Shown piece after piece: positions 45,184-55,572 of a DNA stretch of 64,000 nt. The stretch's first letter is position 1, and every line of letters starts with the position of its first letter. The position numbers and the translations under genes were made by a program. The notes under the pieces are model-generated. The model was not told the origin of the DNA and did no database searches. It worked only from the letters and a program-made list of their open reading frames with translations. Origin of the DNA: Nothopassalora personata (lineage: Eukaryota > Ascomycota > Dothideomycetes > Mycosphaerellales > Mycosphaerellaceae); assembly GCA_033816765.1 (NCBI GenBank), contig CM066294.1, positions 3,100,001 through 3,164,000 on the forward strand, written 5' to 3'.

Positions 45184-45702
45184 TCAGACGACTTGAGTCT
45201 TCACTTCTTGGTCACTTTCGGTCCTGTTGGTAGGCAGCCATGTGACAGGACGCAATGCGGTGAGCAATGTGGTTGAGAAATCCTCATCATGGCTATCGTG
45301 ATCGGCAGACAACTTTTTAAGCTCTCGCGCGTCATCACAAACAACATTTGCCATGGTACTGCCTCGGAACTCGTCACGAGGGCCTGGAGATACTGTACTC
45401 ACGCGCGTGGCAGCTGTACCGATCAGGTCATCAACGATCACGGCATTAACCCTTGCGCGTTCACCAAGAAACACGTTCGTCCGACTACATGCCGCTGCAT
45501 TCACACCCTCGGCATACTTGCTGCTGGCGCGATTAGCGAATCGTGTTGCATTCTCCCAGAGATCAGTTCGCCTATCAGTATATCGCGTGGATAGTCCATA
45601 CTGTTCCCGAAGCTCAACCACTTCCTCATTTTGTCGCGCCGGCCGCTCCCACACTAGTTTTACACCGATACCTACCCACCCAATTGCGAGTCGCGTCGAC
45701 AC
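45184..45702 (-). CDS. Possible small gene, not recognised
   Basis: An open frame of about 172 codons ends with TGA at 45,184. It has no in-frame ATG near its 5' end, so a real gene would need an upstream exon. An ATG at 45,796 opens a short frame (MDFRGSRRL...) that could supply one, but no convincing donor was found. A GTGAGT...GGCAG pair inside (about 45,350-45,400) would, if spliced, truncate the protein. The deduced product has a hydrophobic start (AIGWVGIGVKLVW) and a charged tail. No family is recognised, and this could be non-coding. Confidence 0.25.
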   Translation of the reverse strand: MSTRLAIGWVGIGVKLVWERPARQNEEVVELREQYGLSTRYTDRRTDLWENATRFANRASSKYAEGVNAAACSRTNVFLGERARVNAVIVDDLIGTAATRVSTVSPGPRDEFRGSTMANVVCDDARELKKLSADHDSHDEDFSTTLLTALRPVTWLPTNRTESDQEVKTQVV

Positions 45703-46096
45703 TACCGACCGGGTATCACCTCATCAACAGCGTTCAGACGCAAGCGATAGCACGGCCGAGAATCGCTGATAGCCTGCGACTGCCCCGAAAGTCCATCAGA
45801 ATCGTTGTCGTTTAGAGATCGGGGTATAAAGCATGGCTGCGCCATCACAGTGCCGACCGCCTGCCGCGGTGAGAACTGCCGCAGATCTCGAAGAGTGTAG
45901 GATACGCAATATATCCACTGGGTTGATGCGCCCTCTATATACTTCCTGCGCCGAGCACCAGCATGCCCTTGAGCGAAATGCTCTATCTCCCTCTCCAGCT
46001 ATCCAAGATTGCAGACAAGGACAACCTCGATTCTTGACTTCAAACACATTACCACGACTATCCTCGATATCGCCAGGGTGCAGAATAATTCCCACT

Positions 46097-47023
46097 ATGG
46101 ATTCCCCATTCCTGCGACTGCCCGCAGAAATTCGTCTCCAGATCTACTCCCTCCTCGTCTTGCCGGCCAAGGCTAACGACCTACTACCTTCTTTCGAGAA
46201 GATCTCCTCCAGCACACAGGACTATTTCAATTACGATAGAAAACAGCAAGGCAACGATCTACCAGCGACTGCCGACCTATCGCATCCTACTCTCCACATC
46301 CGAACCGTCGATCCAACTCGATACAATACCCGCTTCCCGAGTGACCATTTGCACCGTCGAAGTGGCTACAGCGTACGCGCAGATCGCTTCCGGGCAAGAT
46401 GCATGCAGACCACATATCACTGCGTGAACATCCCGCGCTATGAGCGCAACCTGGGAATTTTGGGTGCCAATAAGCAGATCCACAACGAAGTCGCTGAACT
46501 CATGTACGGAAGCTACACTTTCGACTTCGACACGCACATCGAAGCGATTATCCCCTTCCTCTCAGACCTCACACCCTTCGCGCGAAGCTGCATCAAAGAC
46601 ATCCGACTCGTGCAACGCGCGCTGCCGTACATGAAAGAATTCGACAAGTGCGAGTGGTCGAACGCGCTGCGCTACCTCACCTCATCCCACAACGACATTC
46701 ACCTCCGTCGTCTCGAGCTCGGCATCGTCGCTGGCCGGCCCGGCGAGAACGGTTGGGACCTTGTCACGCCCTACTCAGCGCGGGACTTTGAGGTGCTGCA
46801 GCAGAACGATAACATGACCTGGCTGCAATACTTGCTCGAGATCGAGGGCTTGCAGGAACTTGACGTTCAAGCGGTTATTGAGCACTGTCCACCTTGCACG
46901 AGCAGCTCGGCAATGGCCAGCTTTGTGAGGTTCTCAGCGAGTGTTGAGAATGGCTTTGCGGAATTCTTGAGGGGACAGCTGTTGCACCCTGCGCCGTCGA
47001 GGCTGGGGTTGTCAGCAGCTTGA
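46097..47023 (+). CDS. F-box-like domain protein of unknown target
   Basis: A single exon of 308 residues opens MDSPFLRLPAEIRLQIYSLLV, the short F-box-like N-terminus (L-P-x-E-I-R-x-x-I-Y) that is very common in filamentous-fungal proteins. A middle part with the LGILGANKQIHNEVAELMY motif follows. That motif typifies the same group, in which hydrophobic and aromatic residues follow a Leu-rich helix. I chose the ATG at 46,097 because the F-box-like motif normally lies within the first 20 residues. The frame is open upstream to 45,833, but that part is unlike coding sequence of the family. Such proteins may link substrates to SCF ubiquitin ligases, though for this group it is largely untested. 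Confidence 0.78.
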   Translation: MDSPFLRLPAEIRLQIYSLLVLPAKANDLLPSFEKISSSTQDYFNYDRKQQGNDLPATADLSHPTLHIRTVDPTRYNTRFPSDHLHRRSGYSVRADRFRARCMQTTYHCVNIPRYERNLGILGANKQIHNEVAELMYGSYTFDFDTHIEAIIPFLSDLTPFARSCIKDIRLVQRALPYMKEFDKCEWSNALRYLTSSHNDIHLRRLELGIVAGRPGENGWDLVTPYSARDFEVLQQNDNMTWLQYLLEIEGLQELDVQAVIEHCPPCTSSSAMASFVRFSASVENGFAEFLRGQLLHPAPSRLGLSAA

Positions 47024-47510
47024 TATTACATCTAGTGTTGAGGCAGTGTGCTAGCTGAATCTATGGGACGGCAGCAACATCGTACACAACGATATACACT
47101 ATACGGAAGCAATGGGGCTGACAGTCTGCGGACATCAGATTATGTCGGCACTGTCGATATGGACTTGGGGCTGATACGTGGTGTTTCCGTCGACGATATC
47201 CAATGCTGTTTCGGAAGACGAATGGGGACTTAGCACATGAGATCGATAAGCAACCACTGCTGACTGACAAGTACATCGGGAGCTGGAATATCTTTCATGA
47301 AGGCTTTCCTGTCTTGGTTCCGTCCCAAGGACATTCCATTCCATTTCATTTCGATTGCCCAGTGTTCTGGGCTAGACCCTTCCTTGAGTCTTCGTAGCAT
47401 ACAAGCCTATCTCATTTCAGGCCGTAGCATCACCTGCCCTTATCCTGGGACTATGTATTCTTCCCCCACGTATCAGCCCATCCCTCCCAACTCTGCTCCC
47501 GTGTCATAAG
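47024..47510. other. Intergenic region, no gene seen
   Basis: These 487 bp hold only short overlapping frames without motifs. They probably contain 3' flanks of the two converging genes. Confidence 0.5.
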
Positions 47511-47824
47511 TCACTTGCTCAGCTTCTCCGCCTGCTCGTCCACAGTCGGCTTCTGTGGACCTTTTCCGCTACCTGTCGCGAGTGAGGCCTGGCCGGTTGG
47601 GCCGATGCCCTGACCATCTTCGTGCTCGGGTGCTGCGGCGGCCTTGTGGCTGCGATCGACGCCGGAGGAGACGGGAGCCTGGGAGAAGTTAGTTGAGGCT
47701 GTCGTGTGGATGAGTAGTGAGGTGACTGGCGCACGTCCTTTGCACCTTCTGGTGCGCCGTGGGCGATGTTGTGGCCGGGTTCTACTGCGTTGTGGGCGAT
47801 GTGACCTTCTCCTTGGCGAGGCAT
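47511..47824 (-). CDS. Small hydrophilic protein, 85 residues
   Basis: Two exons: 47,824-47,735 (30 codons, MPRQGEGHIAHNAVEPGHN...) and 47,678-47,511. The 56-bp intron has donor GTGCGC, a CTAAC branch site 10 bp before the acceptor CCCAG, and splicing keeps frame. The product is rich in Gly, His, Pro, Ala and Lys and has no hydrophobic segment or signal peptide. It ends GKGPQKPTVDEQAEKLSK. It resembles small, probably disordered fungal proteins seen in stress and sporulation transcriptomes, but I cannot assign a family. The good intron and sensible composition support a real gene. Confidence 0.6.
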
Positions 47825-48370
47825 GGTTGTTGTGGTGGGATTGGGTTGTTGCGAAGGTGGTTGTTGTTATCTTTTGGTTTGGGTCTGAATTTGAGGTCAA
47901 TCCAGAGCGGCTAGGTAGCTGTATATAAATGTACGCAGCTCCTTCGTGATGGGCTGCGTACGTCATCGAGCATCAGTGACGTTGAATCTTCACGAAGAGT
48001 TCATGTTTGTTGTCTCGTGCAGCAGCAGAGCGACGTCTCTCCATCATGAAAGCAGTAAGAATAAGCTGACAGGATTTCTTCTGCGGCAAGAGACCATGGA
48101 AATCGGTTTTAAGGTTGAAGACACGAGAGGTGAACGTGCAGGTGGCGGCGTGGCGCTCGCTTGGAGGGATCAACTTTTCGCCGAACTGCCCTGCACCTGA
48201 CTTTCTCTCCTTGAAGGCGTTTCGACACGGCGACGGCGTTCACCCATTGCATCTGAAAGACATCACTTCGAACTGCATCTGCATTGCATTCCCCGCAAGG
48301 TGCTTTCACGCATGACGCATTGAACTGTTGGCGAGGTGTCGCGAGATATGAGGTGACCGATATTGCCTCA
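47825..48370. promoter_or_regulatory. Divergent promoter region upstream of the DEAH helicase gene
   Basis: These 546 bp lie between divergent genes. The helicase frame stays open to 48,284 but without an ATG, so that part is probably 5' UTR. A CT-rich stretch near 48,190-48,215 is typical of fungal promoters. No other feature is seen. Confidence 0.45.
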
Positions 48371-51300
48371 ATGTTCTTGTTGCCTGCCGGCGTTCGATCG
48401 CAACTATGGGCAAGATGTGCTACAGTTCCTTCTCGGAACATCGTCAAGCTACCATGCAGCACCGGCCCAAGGCTGCGCAGCTCCTACGCGACTGTCTATG
48501 TGAGTCAGCAGGATAGCAAGGCCGCTCGAGTACCAGCCGCCCGTGATGAGGACCTTCCAGACATACCTGACCTCGCTGCTGCTGTTCGCAGTGCAGTCGA
48601 CCAGCACACAGAAGCGACGGACGCAGAGAAGTCCGCGGTACTAGATGCACTGGCCCAAAAGACTTCTGCCTGCTTGAGTACGGAGAAGGAGGAAAACCTA
48701 CGCAGGCGACTGAATGCAGCGTTGTCGCGCGATGACTTGCTCTCAGCAGTGAAGGGTGCCATCTCCGGCTCACTTGTCGTCCATCCTTGGTTGAATCCCA
48801 AGCCCGAGAGCGTGGAGACAGCAGAGGAATCCTCGCAAGGTGGACATGACTGGAACGAAGTACTGGTCAGACCATCTCAAGAATCCGAAAAGACATTACG
48901 CATGGATATCCACTACATCCGCAATCATGTGCCGTTACCGAGCAGAGATCAGTACCCCGAGGCAAATCCGCTTCTGTTTGACACCAAAAGCATGGAGAAT
49001 GCAATCCACGGAGCGATTCGGCAACGTCTGCAGGGGGCCACTCCCGCTCACTCGAAGCCCGCTATCCAATATAGGTCGTCCCAAGACTTGCCTGAACACG
49101 TCCGAAAGCACTTAGATCTCGGGTCCTGGGCCTGCGCAGTCAAAGTCAATGTGCCTGAGCTGCTTGAATGCGATGCTGTTGCGGTGGGCCCGAGCAAAAA
49201 GACCGCGAAAGAGGCAGCCTGGGCGCTTGTCGTGGCTCGTCTTCATTATCGTGACGATCTGCGGAAGCTCTTTTCGAGGGGCAAGGTGTTCGATCGCGAT
49301 GGTCGTCCCAGTCAAGCAGCCCAGCTAGGAGACCTTCCAACGGAATCACCTGTGAGGCAGACCGCGCCAGGTGCGCCAACTTCGACAACTGTCCAGGAAT
49401 CTGAGGAAGCCACGGAACATGTCAATGTACGACATGACATCCAATCCATCAGAGAGCAAATGTCGTTACCAGCACGAGGCGACTACCCCATCTTGAACGA
49501 CGTGTTTGGGTTCTACGCGGGAGAAACAGGGGAGGACTCCTCCGCCCTGGCAGCTGCATGCAAACATCTTTGCACTACCGAAGGATACTCGGTTGAGGTT
49601 GAAATAACTCAATCGAAGCATGACGGCGTTCCTGTACCTACCACGGAGCTCACGCTCACGATACCTGGTCACCGACAATACACCTCATTCGGCTGCTCTG
49701 AGGGCACAGAGGGGAGGCCAGCGGTAGCAGCTGCGTGGCTTGCCATGCTGTCTCAGCTGCACACGTCGGGCTACTTGCAGGATTTGGAGCGCCGTCTCGC
49801 CACCGAAACCTATGCTACCGAAAACATCAGGGAGCTGGCAACTGACGACAGAGTGCTGCCGACCCCGGAACAATATCCTGCGGCACCCAAAGGCCTGTTT
49901 AAACCAGAAGAGATTGCAACTTCCGTGGCTAATGCCTGCCAACGGACTGGCATGCATCTGGACATGACGTATGATAATAAACTCCTGAAGGATAGACGTA
50001 TGCACGGCAAAAGTGTCATAGGTATGACCTTGCAAGTGGAGCTGCCTCATTTCTCCGACGAGACTTATGCGCCAGGCATGAACAAAAAGATAGCCAAGAG
50101 AGGCGTTTGGGTCGAAATGCTGTCTAGGCTTCACACTTCAGGCGCTCTTCAAGGCCTGTTCCCCAACGAAGGCCAAGAGGTTCTGCTGTTGAAACATGGG
50201 AAGGATTTTGCTGTCCATGAAGGCAGCCCTGTAAAACGAGTGAAGCCAACTGTGCCCACATCTGATGCTATTGCGGCCGAAGAAGACATTGAGATGACTG
50301 TGGTGAAGCAAGAGACGCTCGAAAAAGAAAAGGACGCCAAGTTTGATATTTACAACTTCGCCGCGAGTATCGGAACGAAGCCCTTGTTCCAATTCGAAGC
50401 TATGCGGCTTGGTCGTCGAAACAAAAAACACAAAAGCCCCAATGCTGTTCGGGTTTCAATACAGCTTCCAGAGTTCAACATTTCGGCTTCGGCGCTCAGC
50501 AGAGATATTCAAACAGCGGAAGTTGCCGCGTGCATTGCCTTCAAACAGAAAGCCGAAGTTAGTGAGGCAGTCCAAGAGGTGGCGAAGGGAAACGTCGATC
50601 GTCAACACGGTCTACTGACCGCTGACACCGCCTCCCAATTCTTCGACGTGTATCGCAAGTCCAGAAAGGGTCTTAGCATTGCGGTCGAGAATGAAGTGGT
50701 CTCGGTAGCTGGTGCAAATCGTAACCAAGCACACATTCTGATTGATGGTCGACCATTCGGAACACCTGTTGCCATGGCCACGAAGAAAGCCGCAGAAAGT
50801 CTGGCGTACTTGGTAGCTGCGATTGAGGTTGTACGAGAGCAGCCTGATTCACTTTCGGATTTCGCTCAGGCAATGCGGGAAGGGAAAGGCAAGATTCTCC
50901 GCGATGTCCGACCAGTCACCGCGACGCTAGACTACCTGACTCTGAACGATATGAGGGACTCGATCCTGGAGGCCAGACGTGTGGGCCTTCCAGACGAGCG
51001 CTCCGTCCTCAGTGCCGTGGAGGATCGGCAGCACAATAGAGGGAGTCGACGCACTGTCCTAGATGAGTTCAAACGCCAGACTATCGGTCAAATTCTGCTC
51101 GAAGCACATGGACGGTACGAAAGCGACCATGCCTTAAGTGCAATCAGGAGGACCAAAGGCGAGCTCCCCATGAGCCAGCACAGCGCCCAAGTGTTAGACT
51201 TGTTGTCTGGAGGGGTCTACAGCATCATCATTGGTGCTACAGGCAGCGGCAAGACCACGCAGGTGCCCCAGATCATCCTGGAAGATGCTATCAGAAAGCA

Positions 51301-53707
51301 ACAAGGAGCCTCTTGCAATATCGTCTGTACGCAGCCAAGACGTCTGGCGGCTTCGTCCGTTGCTCGCCGCGTGTCTGCGGAGTTTGGTGAACACCTTGGA
51401 CACAAAGTGGGATACCACGTGCGTGGTGAGGCGCGGCTCCCGAGTCCAGGAGGAAGCATTACCTACTGTACAACCGGCATCTTATTGCAAGAGCTCAAGT
51501 TCGACGCCGATGGAGTCATGGACACTACGTCCCATATCATTATCGATGAGGTCCACGAGCGTGATATGAACATCGACTTTCTGCTTATCATCCTGAAGAA
51601 AGCAGTCAAGGCCAGGCTTGCAGCGGGCAAGACTGTGCCACAAGTCGTCCTGATGTCAGCCACCCTAGATCCCGAGCTTTTCTCAAAGTACTTAGCAGAG
51701 GATCAATCTCGATGTCCAGTCCTGAGCGTGCCTGGAAGGACCTTTCCCGTGGAGGAGACATACCTCGATGAAATTCTTCATGACCTACGTCAGCACGATG
51801 CGCATGAACTAGAGCAGCTGGTCGACATGGATGGGCCAACCTCAGCTGACTACCTGGCGAGCGAGCGTAGTTTCTCCGCTTCAGTCACCGGTTCTGCCAT
51901 AGACGGTCCTGCATCAATCGATTGGAAGAGCAAAGGTCCGCAGCCCTTCGACGAGGAAGGTCAGAGTGTGGCGCATGAAAAGGAAGAGGCATTGGTTCCG
52001 TTGCCACTCGTGGCGGCCACAATCGCACACATCGCCAAGACTACATTGGACGGAGCCGTCCTTGTGTTCCTGCCAGGCCTGCAAGAAATTACTGGCGCTC
52101 AGGACATTTTGATGTCACGCAGACCTTTTGGTGTCGACTTCAGCGACACTGAGAAATTCAAGATTTGCTTGCTTCATTCGGCGGTACCTCCAGCCGAGCA
52201 AAGGGAGGTTCTTGATCCCCCACGACCGGGCTGCCGGAAAATCATTCTGTCGACCAACATCGCAGAGACATCGGTGACAGTGCCTGATGTAAAGTATGTC
52301 GTCGATACTGGCAAAGTACGGGAGAAACGTTACGATCAAATCACTCGAATCACTAAACTGCAATGCACATGGGCGTCCAACTCGAACGTCCGGCAGCGAG
52401 CTGGCCGCGCTGGCCGTGTGCAAGAAGGCTTCTACTATGCTTTGTATTCCAAAGAACGCAGGCAGAAGATGACACCTTCCGGGCTTCCCGAGATTCTTCG
52501 CAGTGACTTGCAAGAGACGTGCTTGTCAATCAAAGCACAGGGCTTTGAGGAGCCCGTGGCAACTTTCCTGGGGCAGGCGATCGAGCCACCTTCTGCGACT
52601 GCGATAAATATTGCTGTCGAGAACCTTCAGGCGATAGAAGCTCTCACTCCCGAGCAGGAGCTAACAGCACTTGGCAGAATACTGTCAACACTTCCGGTGC
52701 ACCCTGCCTTGGCTAAGATGGTCTTACTGGGGATTGTCTTCCGATGCTTGGATCCAATGCTCGTACTTAGCGCGATAGGAGGTGAGAGACCGCTGTTCGT
52801 TAGCCCTATCGACGGCCGTGATGCAGCGAAAGCTGCTCAGAGGCAGTACGCGACGGATGAATCCGATCATCTTGCGGTTTACCAAGCATTCACCGCCTTG
52901 AGGTCGGTTCGAGCTCGAGCTGGTGACAGCGCTGCATACTCTCACGCCATGGCTCACTTCATCCACTTTGGAGCATTCAAGAACATCACGCACGTGGCCC
53001 AGCAGATCGAGCAGATACTGGTTGAACATGGTCTCCTGCCGGGTGGCGGTAACCGTGAAGGCTCATCAATGCAGTATGGCGGTGATCGACTCAACGAGAA
53101 CTCGAGCAACTGGGCACTCGTGAAGGGACTACTCATCGCTGGATCTCACCCGAATTTGGGGGTCAAGAAATATGGTACCAAAAACGCAATGTTCCGTACC
53201 CCTACTGAGATCAACGTCCGCATTCATCCCGGATCCCTTAACAACAATAAATTATGGTCAGCAGAGGAAGACTTTCTCTATACCTACACCACGCTTGCCA
53301 AAGGCGTCAATGGCGATATCTTGTTCATGCGCGATACTACCCGTGTTACGCCATTGATGGTTATGCTCTTTGGTGGAAAGCTACAGACGAATGACTTGCG
53401 GATGCTGTCGATGGACGACTGGCTGCGTTTCTACGTTCGGGCCGCTCCGAAGGACTATGCCATTAGAATCATACTGGAGTACCGCAAGGCATTGGATCGC
53501 ATGCTGAATGTTGCCTTCAAGAGTCTGTCAGAACTGAAGAGTGGCAAGTCAATAGCAGACGAAGCTGTTGTGGAGCAGTTTGCGAGTAGTGTCGCGCGAC
53601 TCTTGAGACCTGCACTTGAAGGACGGCAGCAACAGTCGCAGGAATGGATTCCTTGGCATTGGAGGAGGCGGCAGCAGGGTCAGATTCTGGTGCAGGAGGC
53701 ATGTTAG
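48371..53707 (+). CDS. DEAH-box RNA helicase with repeated N-terminal dsRBD-like modules, probably mitochondrial
   Basis: A single exon of 1,778 residues starts at the first ATG (MFLLPAGVRSQLW). The first 45 residues are rich in Arg, Ser, Ala and Leu and lack acids, as in a mitochondrial presequence. Residues about 170-880 contain modules each opening with a pattern like DI-x2-IR-x-x-(M/V)-x-LP-x-R-x-x-YP and ending in KKTAKEAAWALVV-like text, reminiscent of double-stranded-RNA-binding domains; I count four to five. Helicase motifs follow: GATGSGKTTQVPQ (about 953), DEVHERD (about 1,058), MSATLDPELF (about 1,095), STNIAETSVT (about 1,295), QRAGRAGRVQ (about 1,340), then HA2 and OB-fold regions to the end. 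The layout recalls DHX9/MLE and mitochondrial DHX30-type helicases. Expected role is ATP-dependent RNA remodelling; location is inferred from the N-terminus only. Confidence 0.92.
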   Translation: MFLLPAGVRSQLWARCATVPSRNIVKLPCSTGPRLRSSYATVYVSQQDSKAARVPAARDEDLPDIPDLAAAVRSAVDQHTEATDAEKSAVLDALAQKTSACLSTEKEENLRRRLNAALSRDDLLSAVKGAISGSLVVHPWLNPKPESVETAEESSQGGHDWNEVLVRPSQESEKTLRMDIHYIRNHVPLPSRDQYPEANPLLFDTKSMENAIHGAIRQRLQGATPAHSKPAIQYRSSQDLPEHVRKHLDLGSWACAVKVNVPELLECDAVAVGPSKKTAKEAAWALVVARLHYRDDLRKLFSRGKVFDRDGRPSQAAQLGDLPTESPVRQTAPGAPTSTTVQESEEATEHVNVRHDIQSIREQMSLPARGDYPILNDVFGFYAGETGEDSSALAAACKHLCTTEGYSVEVEITQSKHDGVPVPTTELTLTIPGHRQYTSFGCSEGTEGRPAVAAAWLAMLSQLHTSGYLQDLERRLATETYATENIRELATDDRVLPTPEQYPAAPKGLFKPEEIATSVANACQRTGMHLDMTYDNKLLKDRRMHGKSVIGMTLQVELPHFSDETYAPGMNKKIAKRGVWVEMLSRLHTSGALQGLFPNEGQEVLLLKHGKDFAVHEGSPVKRVKPTVPTSDAIAAEEDIEMTVVKQETLEKEKDAKFDIYNFAASIGTKPLFQFEAMRLGRRNKKHKSPNAVRVSIQLPEFNISASALSRDIQTAEVAACIAFKQKAEVSEAVQEVAKGNVDRQHGLLTADTASQFFDVYRKSRKGLSIAVENEVVSVAGANRNQAHILIDGRPFGTPVAMATKKAAESLAYLVAAIEVVREQPDSLSDFAQAMREGKGKILRDVRPVTATLDYLTLNDMRDSILEARRVGLPDERSVLSAVEDRQHNRGSRRTVLDEFKRQTIGQILLEAHGRYESDHALSAIRRTKGELPMSQHSAQVLDLLSGGVYSIIIGATGSGKTTQVPQIILEDAIRKQQGASCNIVCTQPRRLAASSVARRVSAEFGEHLGHKVGYHVRGEARLPSPGGSITYCTTGILLQELKFDADGVMDTTSHIIIDEVHERDMNIDFLLIILKKAVKARLAAGKTVPQVVLMSATLDPELFSKYLAEDQSRCPVLSVPGRTFPVEETYLDEILHDLRQHDAHELEQLVDMDGPTSADYLASERSFSASVTGSAIDGPASIDWKSKGPQPFDEEGQSVAHEKEEALVPLPLVAATIAHIAKTTLDGAVLVFLPGLQEITGAQDILMSRRPFGVDFSDTEKFKICLLHSAVPPAEQREVLDPPRPGCRKIILSTNIAETSVTVPDVKYVVDTGKVREKRYDQITRITKLQCTWASNSNVRQRAGRAGRVQEGFYYALYSKERRQKMTPSGLPEILRSDLQETCLSIKAQGFEEPVATFLGQAIEPPSATAINIAVENLQAIEALTPEQELTALGRILSTLPVHPALAKMVLLGIVFRCLDPMLVLSAIGGERPLFVSPIDGRDAAKAAQRQYATDESDHLAVYQAFTALRSVRARAGDSAAYSHAMAHFIHFGAFKNITHVAQQIEQILVEHGLLPGGGNREGSSMQYGGDRLNENSSNWALVKGLLIAGSHPNLGVKKYGTKNAMFRTPTEINVRIHPGSLNNNKLWSAEEDFLYTYTTLAKGVNGDILFMRDTTRVTPLMVMLFGGKLQTNDLRMLSMDDWLRFYVRAAPKDYAIRIILEYRKALDRMLNVAFKSLSELKSGKSIADEAVVEQFASSVARLLRPALEGRQQQSQEWIPWHWRRRQQGQILVQEAC

Positions 53708-54073
53708 AGTGGCGCACACCAGGGCGGGTTTAGGTTGAATATTCAACTTACGTCTACCAACACTTGCATAGCGAGGGCGTTTGAGCCGCGAACATAGTAC
53801 GAACAGGAGACTCTATGATAGTAGTTTATAGTATATAGACTCTCAACTTGTGCAAACCACCACAATCGTCACGCATTTCCTGACATATCGTTGGAGCTCG
53901 CCAAGCAGAGAACCATCAACCGACTAGTCGGCAACTGAGTACAAGGATTAGAAAGACTGGCGCAAACCTTAAACACTACCTTGGAATTTCCTATATACTT
54001 CAGACTGACCAACTTCACTACACCTTACAACAACAACAACAACAACTTCGACACCACACCCGCGAACACCATC
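53708..54073. promoter_or_regulatory. Intergenic region and 5' UTR of the Pol III subunit gene
   Basis: This carries the 3' flank of the helicase gene and the promoter of the next. A CAA/ACA repeat (about 54,029-54,048) lies in the probable 5' UTR, and TATAGTATATAG near 53,828-53,839 is AT-rich. No gene is seen. Confidence 0.5.
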
Positions 54074-54940
54074 ATGTCTCGTGGTGGACGTGGCGGCGGC
54101 GGCGGCGGCGGCGGAAGCCGTTTGAACGGCATACCCTTCGATGTCGACCCCACCCTCGAAGAGCAGATGAACGCTTTTCGCGAGAGTCAAAGAGAGGACG
54201 ACGATGACTGGACGAAGACGCTTTACCCAGTACGTGGCATGATCGAGCCGCATAACATTGCACAGGCAGCCAAAGTCTGTTCTTCAGAGAGCCTGACTTG
54301 TATAGCCTATGACCGTGAACCTTCCGCCACCTCCGACCGAGAAGGAGAAGAGAGAAGTCAACGCCTGGCGCCAGCATCGTGCAGCTATGCGCAATGGACC
54401 GTTCTTCATCGACACACCACTCACCGGCAAGCGCGACTTGGCAAATTTCAACGCTTTCGAAGATGCTGCCACCTACGGCAATAAGCGCACCAAGCGTGCA
54501 GGCGGACTGCCAAATCTGAAGCAACTGCCGATCGGTAAGCGTCACATGCACTGGATATCATGTCTCGTGAGTTCTAATGATTCTCCCCAGTCAAGGAATG
54601 TCTACCAAAGGAGCTCTGGGACGTGGTCAGCGACAACGAAGAAGGTGGCGACGACGCAGAAGCTCCCAGGAAGAACCTCGCGTTCCTCAAGAAGAAGCGT
54701 CTCGACAAGCTCGCCCAATTCGACGACGGCGCAGACATTGATACAGTTAATATTGACGATGAGGACGATCAAGCCAACCATGAAGAAGACGGCGGAGATG
54801 GTGTAGAGATTCCAGAAGATGACGATTACTCCGAGGACGATGACGATCTCGGAAACGACTACAACGCAGAGAAGTACTTCGACGATGGCGATGGCGTAGA
54901 CGACGATGGAGACGATGGAGGTGGTGAGGATGCATGGTAA
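54074..54940 (+). CDS. DNA-directed RNA polymerase III subunit Rpc31 (C31/RPC7 family)
   Basis: Three exons give 244 residues: 54,074-54,229, 54,306-54,534 and 54,591-54,940. Introns are 76 bp (GTACGT...CTGAC...TATAG) and 56 bp (GTAAGC...CCCAG), and both keep frame. The N-terminus MSRGGRGGG with a GGC-repeat glycine run is typical of this subunit. Next is DDWTKTLYP, then NLPPPPTEKEKREV and the NGPFFI box, all family marks. The C-terminus is an extended acidic tail (Asp/Glu blocks from about residue 180 to the end, with a DDYSEDDDDLGNDYNAEKYFDD-like pattern typical of Rpc31). The protein belongs to the Pol III trimer C31-C34-C82, needed for transcription initiation of tRNA and 5S genes. Splice sites were fixed by the conserved text across each junction. 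Confidence 0.93.
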
Positions 54941-55011
54941 TCAAGACCACCACTGACCAAAACACGAATCCATCATGCACCTTAGTAGTCTTCGCCGAGG
55001 TCACGACCTAG

Positions 55012-55456
55012 CTTACGAAGCACGGCAAGGCGAAAGCGCGTCGCGACGAGTACGTTTACCCTTCGTCGCTCCAGCCACGGCACTGAAAGGGTCGGCAGGC
55101 CCTGTCGAGCGAACCACTAACGCCTCGGTAGGCAACGCGAGCGCGTCGCTGCAGAGACCCCAAAATGCGCTGGCGACCTTGAAAATTTCGAGCTCTCCGC
55201 CAAGCGTGATCGAGATGGCAAAAGCAAAGTAGAGGATCTACGCAGACAGGATATCAGAGCCGGTCGAGACGAGGTGTTCTCGGAGACGCGACGCGCCGTC
55301 CATGCGAGCGATGCGCTGGACCGTCGAATGCAAGAAGTCTATGGTGTTGTGGAGCCGAAGGAGAAGAACGAATTTGCCGAGATGCGAAAGCCGTGGCATG
55401 CAGCTCAGCCTGGTGCCAAGCAGATGAGGAAAAGGACGCTTCAGAACTTAAGTTGA
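55012..55456 (+). CDS. Basic, charged protein, N-terminus unresolved
   Basis: A C-terminal coding part is clear: 55,132-55,456 reads QRERVAAETPKC and then a Lys/Arg/Glu-rich stretch ending MRKRTLQNLS with TGA. It joins an upstream piece (55,012-55,049, LTKHGKAKARRDE) through an 82-bp intron with GTACGT, a CACTAAC branch site and a GTAG acceptor. Upstream of 55,012 this frame meets a TAG, so another intron or an unusual start is needed and I could not place the ATG. The product looks like a small nuclear or nucleolar basic protein, but I recognise no family. It follows Rpc31 on the same strand and converges on the lipase gene. Confidence 0.45.
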
Positions 55457-55572
55457 TGAATAACGTTTCGACACGGGGAATGGAGTCATACAGGGAGGGT
55501 ATCTCATCAGCTTGCCAAACGCACTCTGTATCACAAAATTCCACGAAGCGCTTCAGCGGTTGTTCTCAACCC

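Noticed and set aside
45833..46096. N-terminal extension of the F-box-like protein by 88 codons
   Set aside because: The F-box-like motif belongs at the N-terminus; the extension has no conserved text and overlaps probable promoter sequence.
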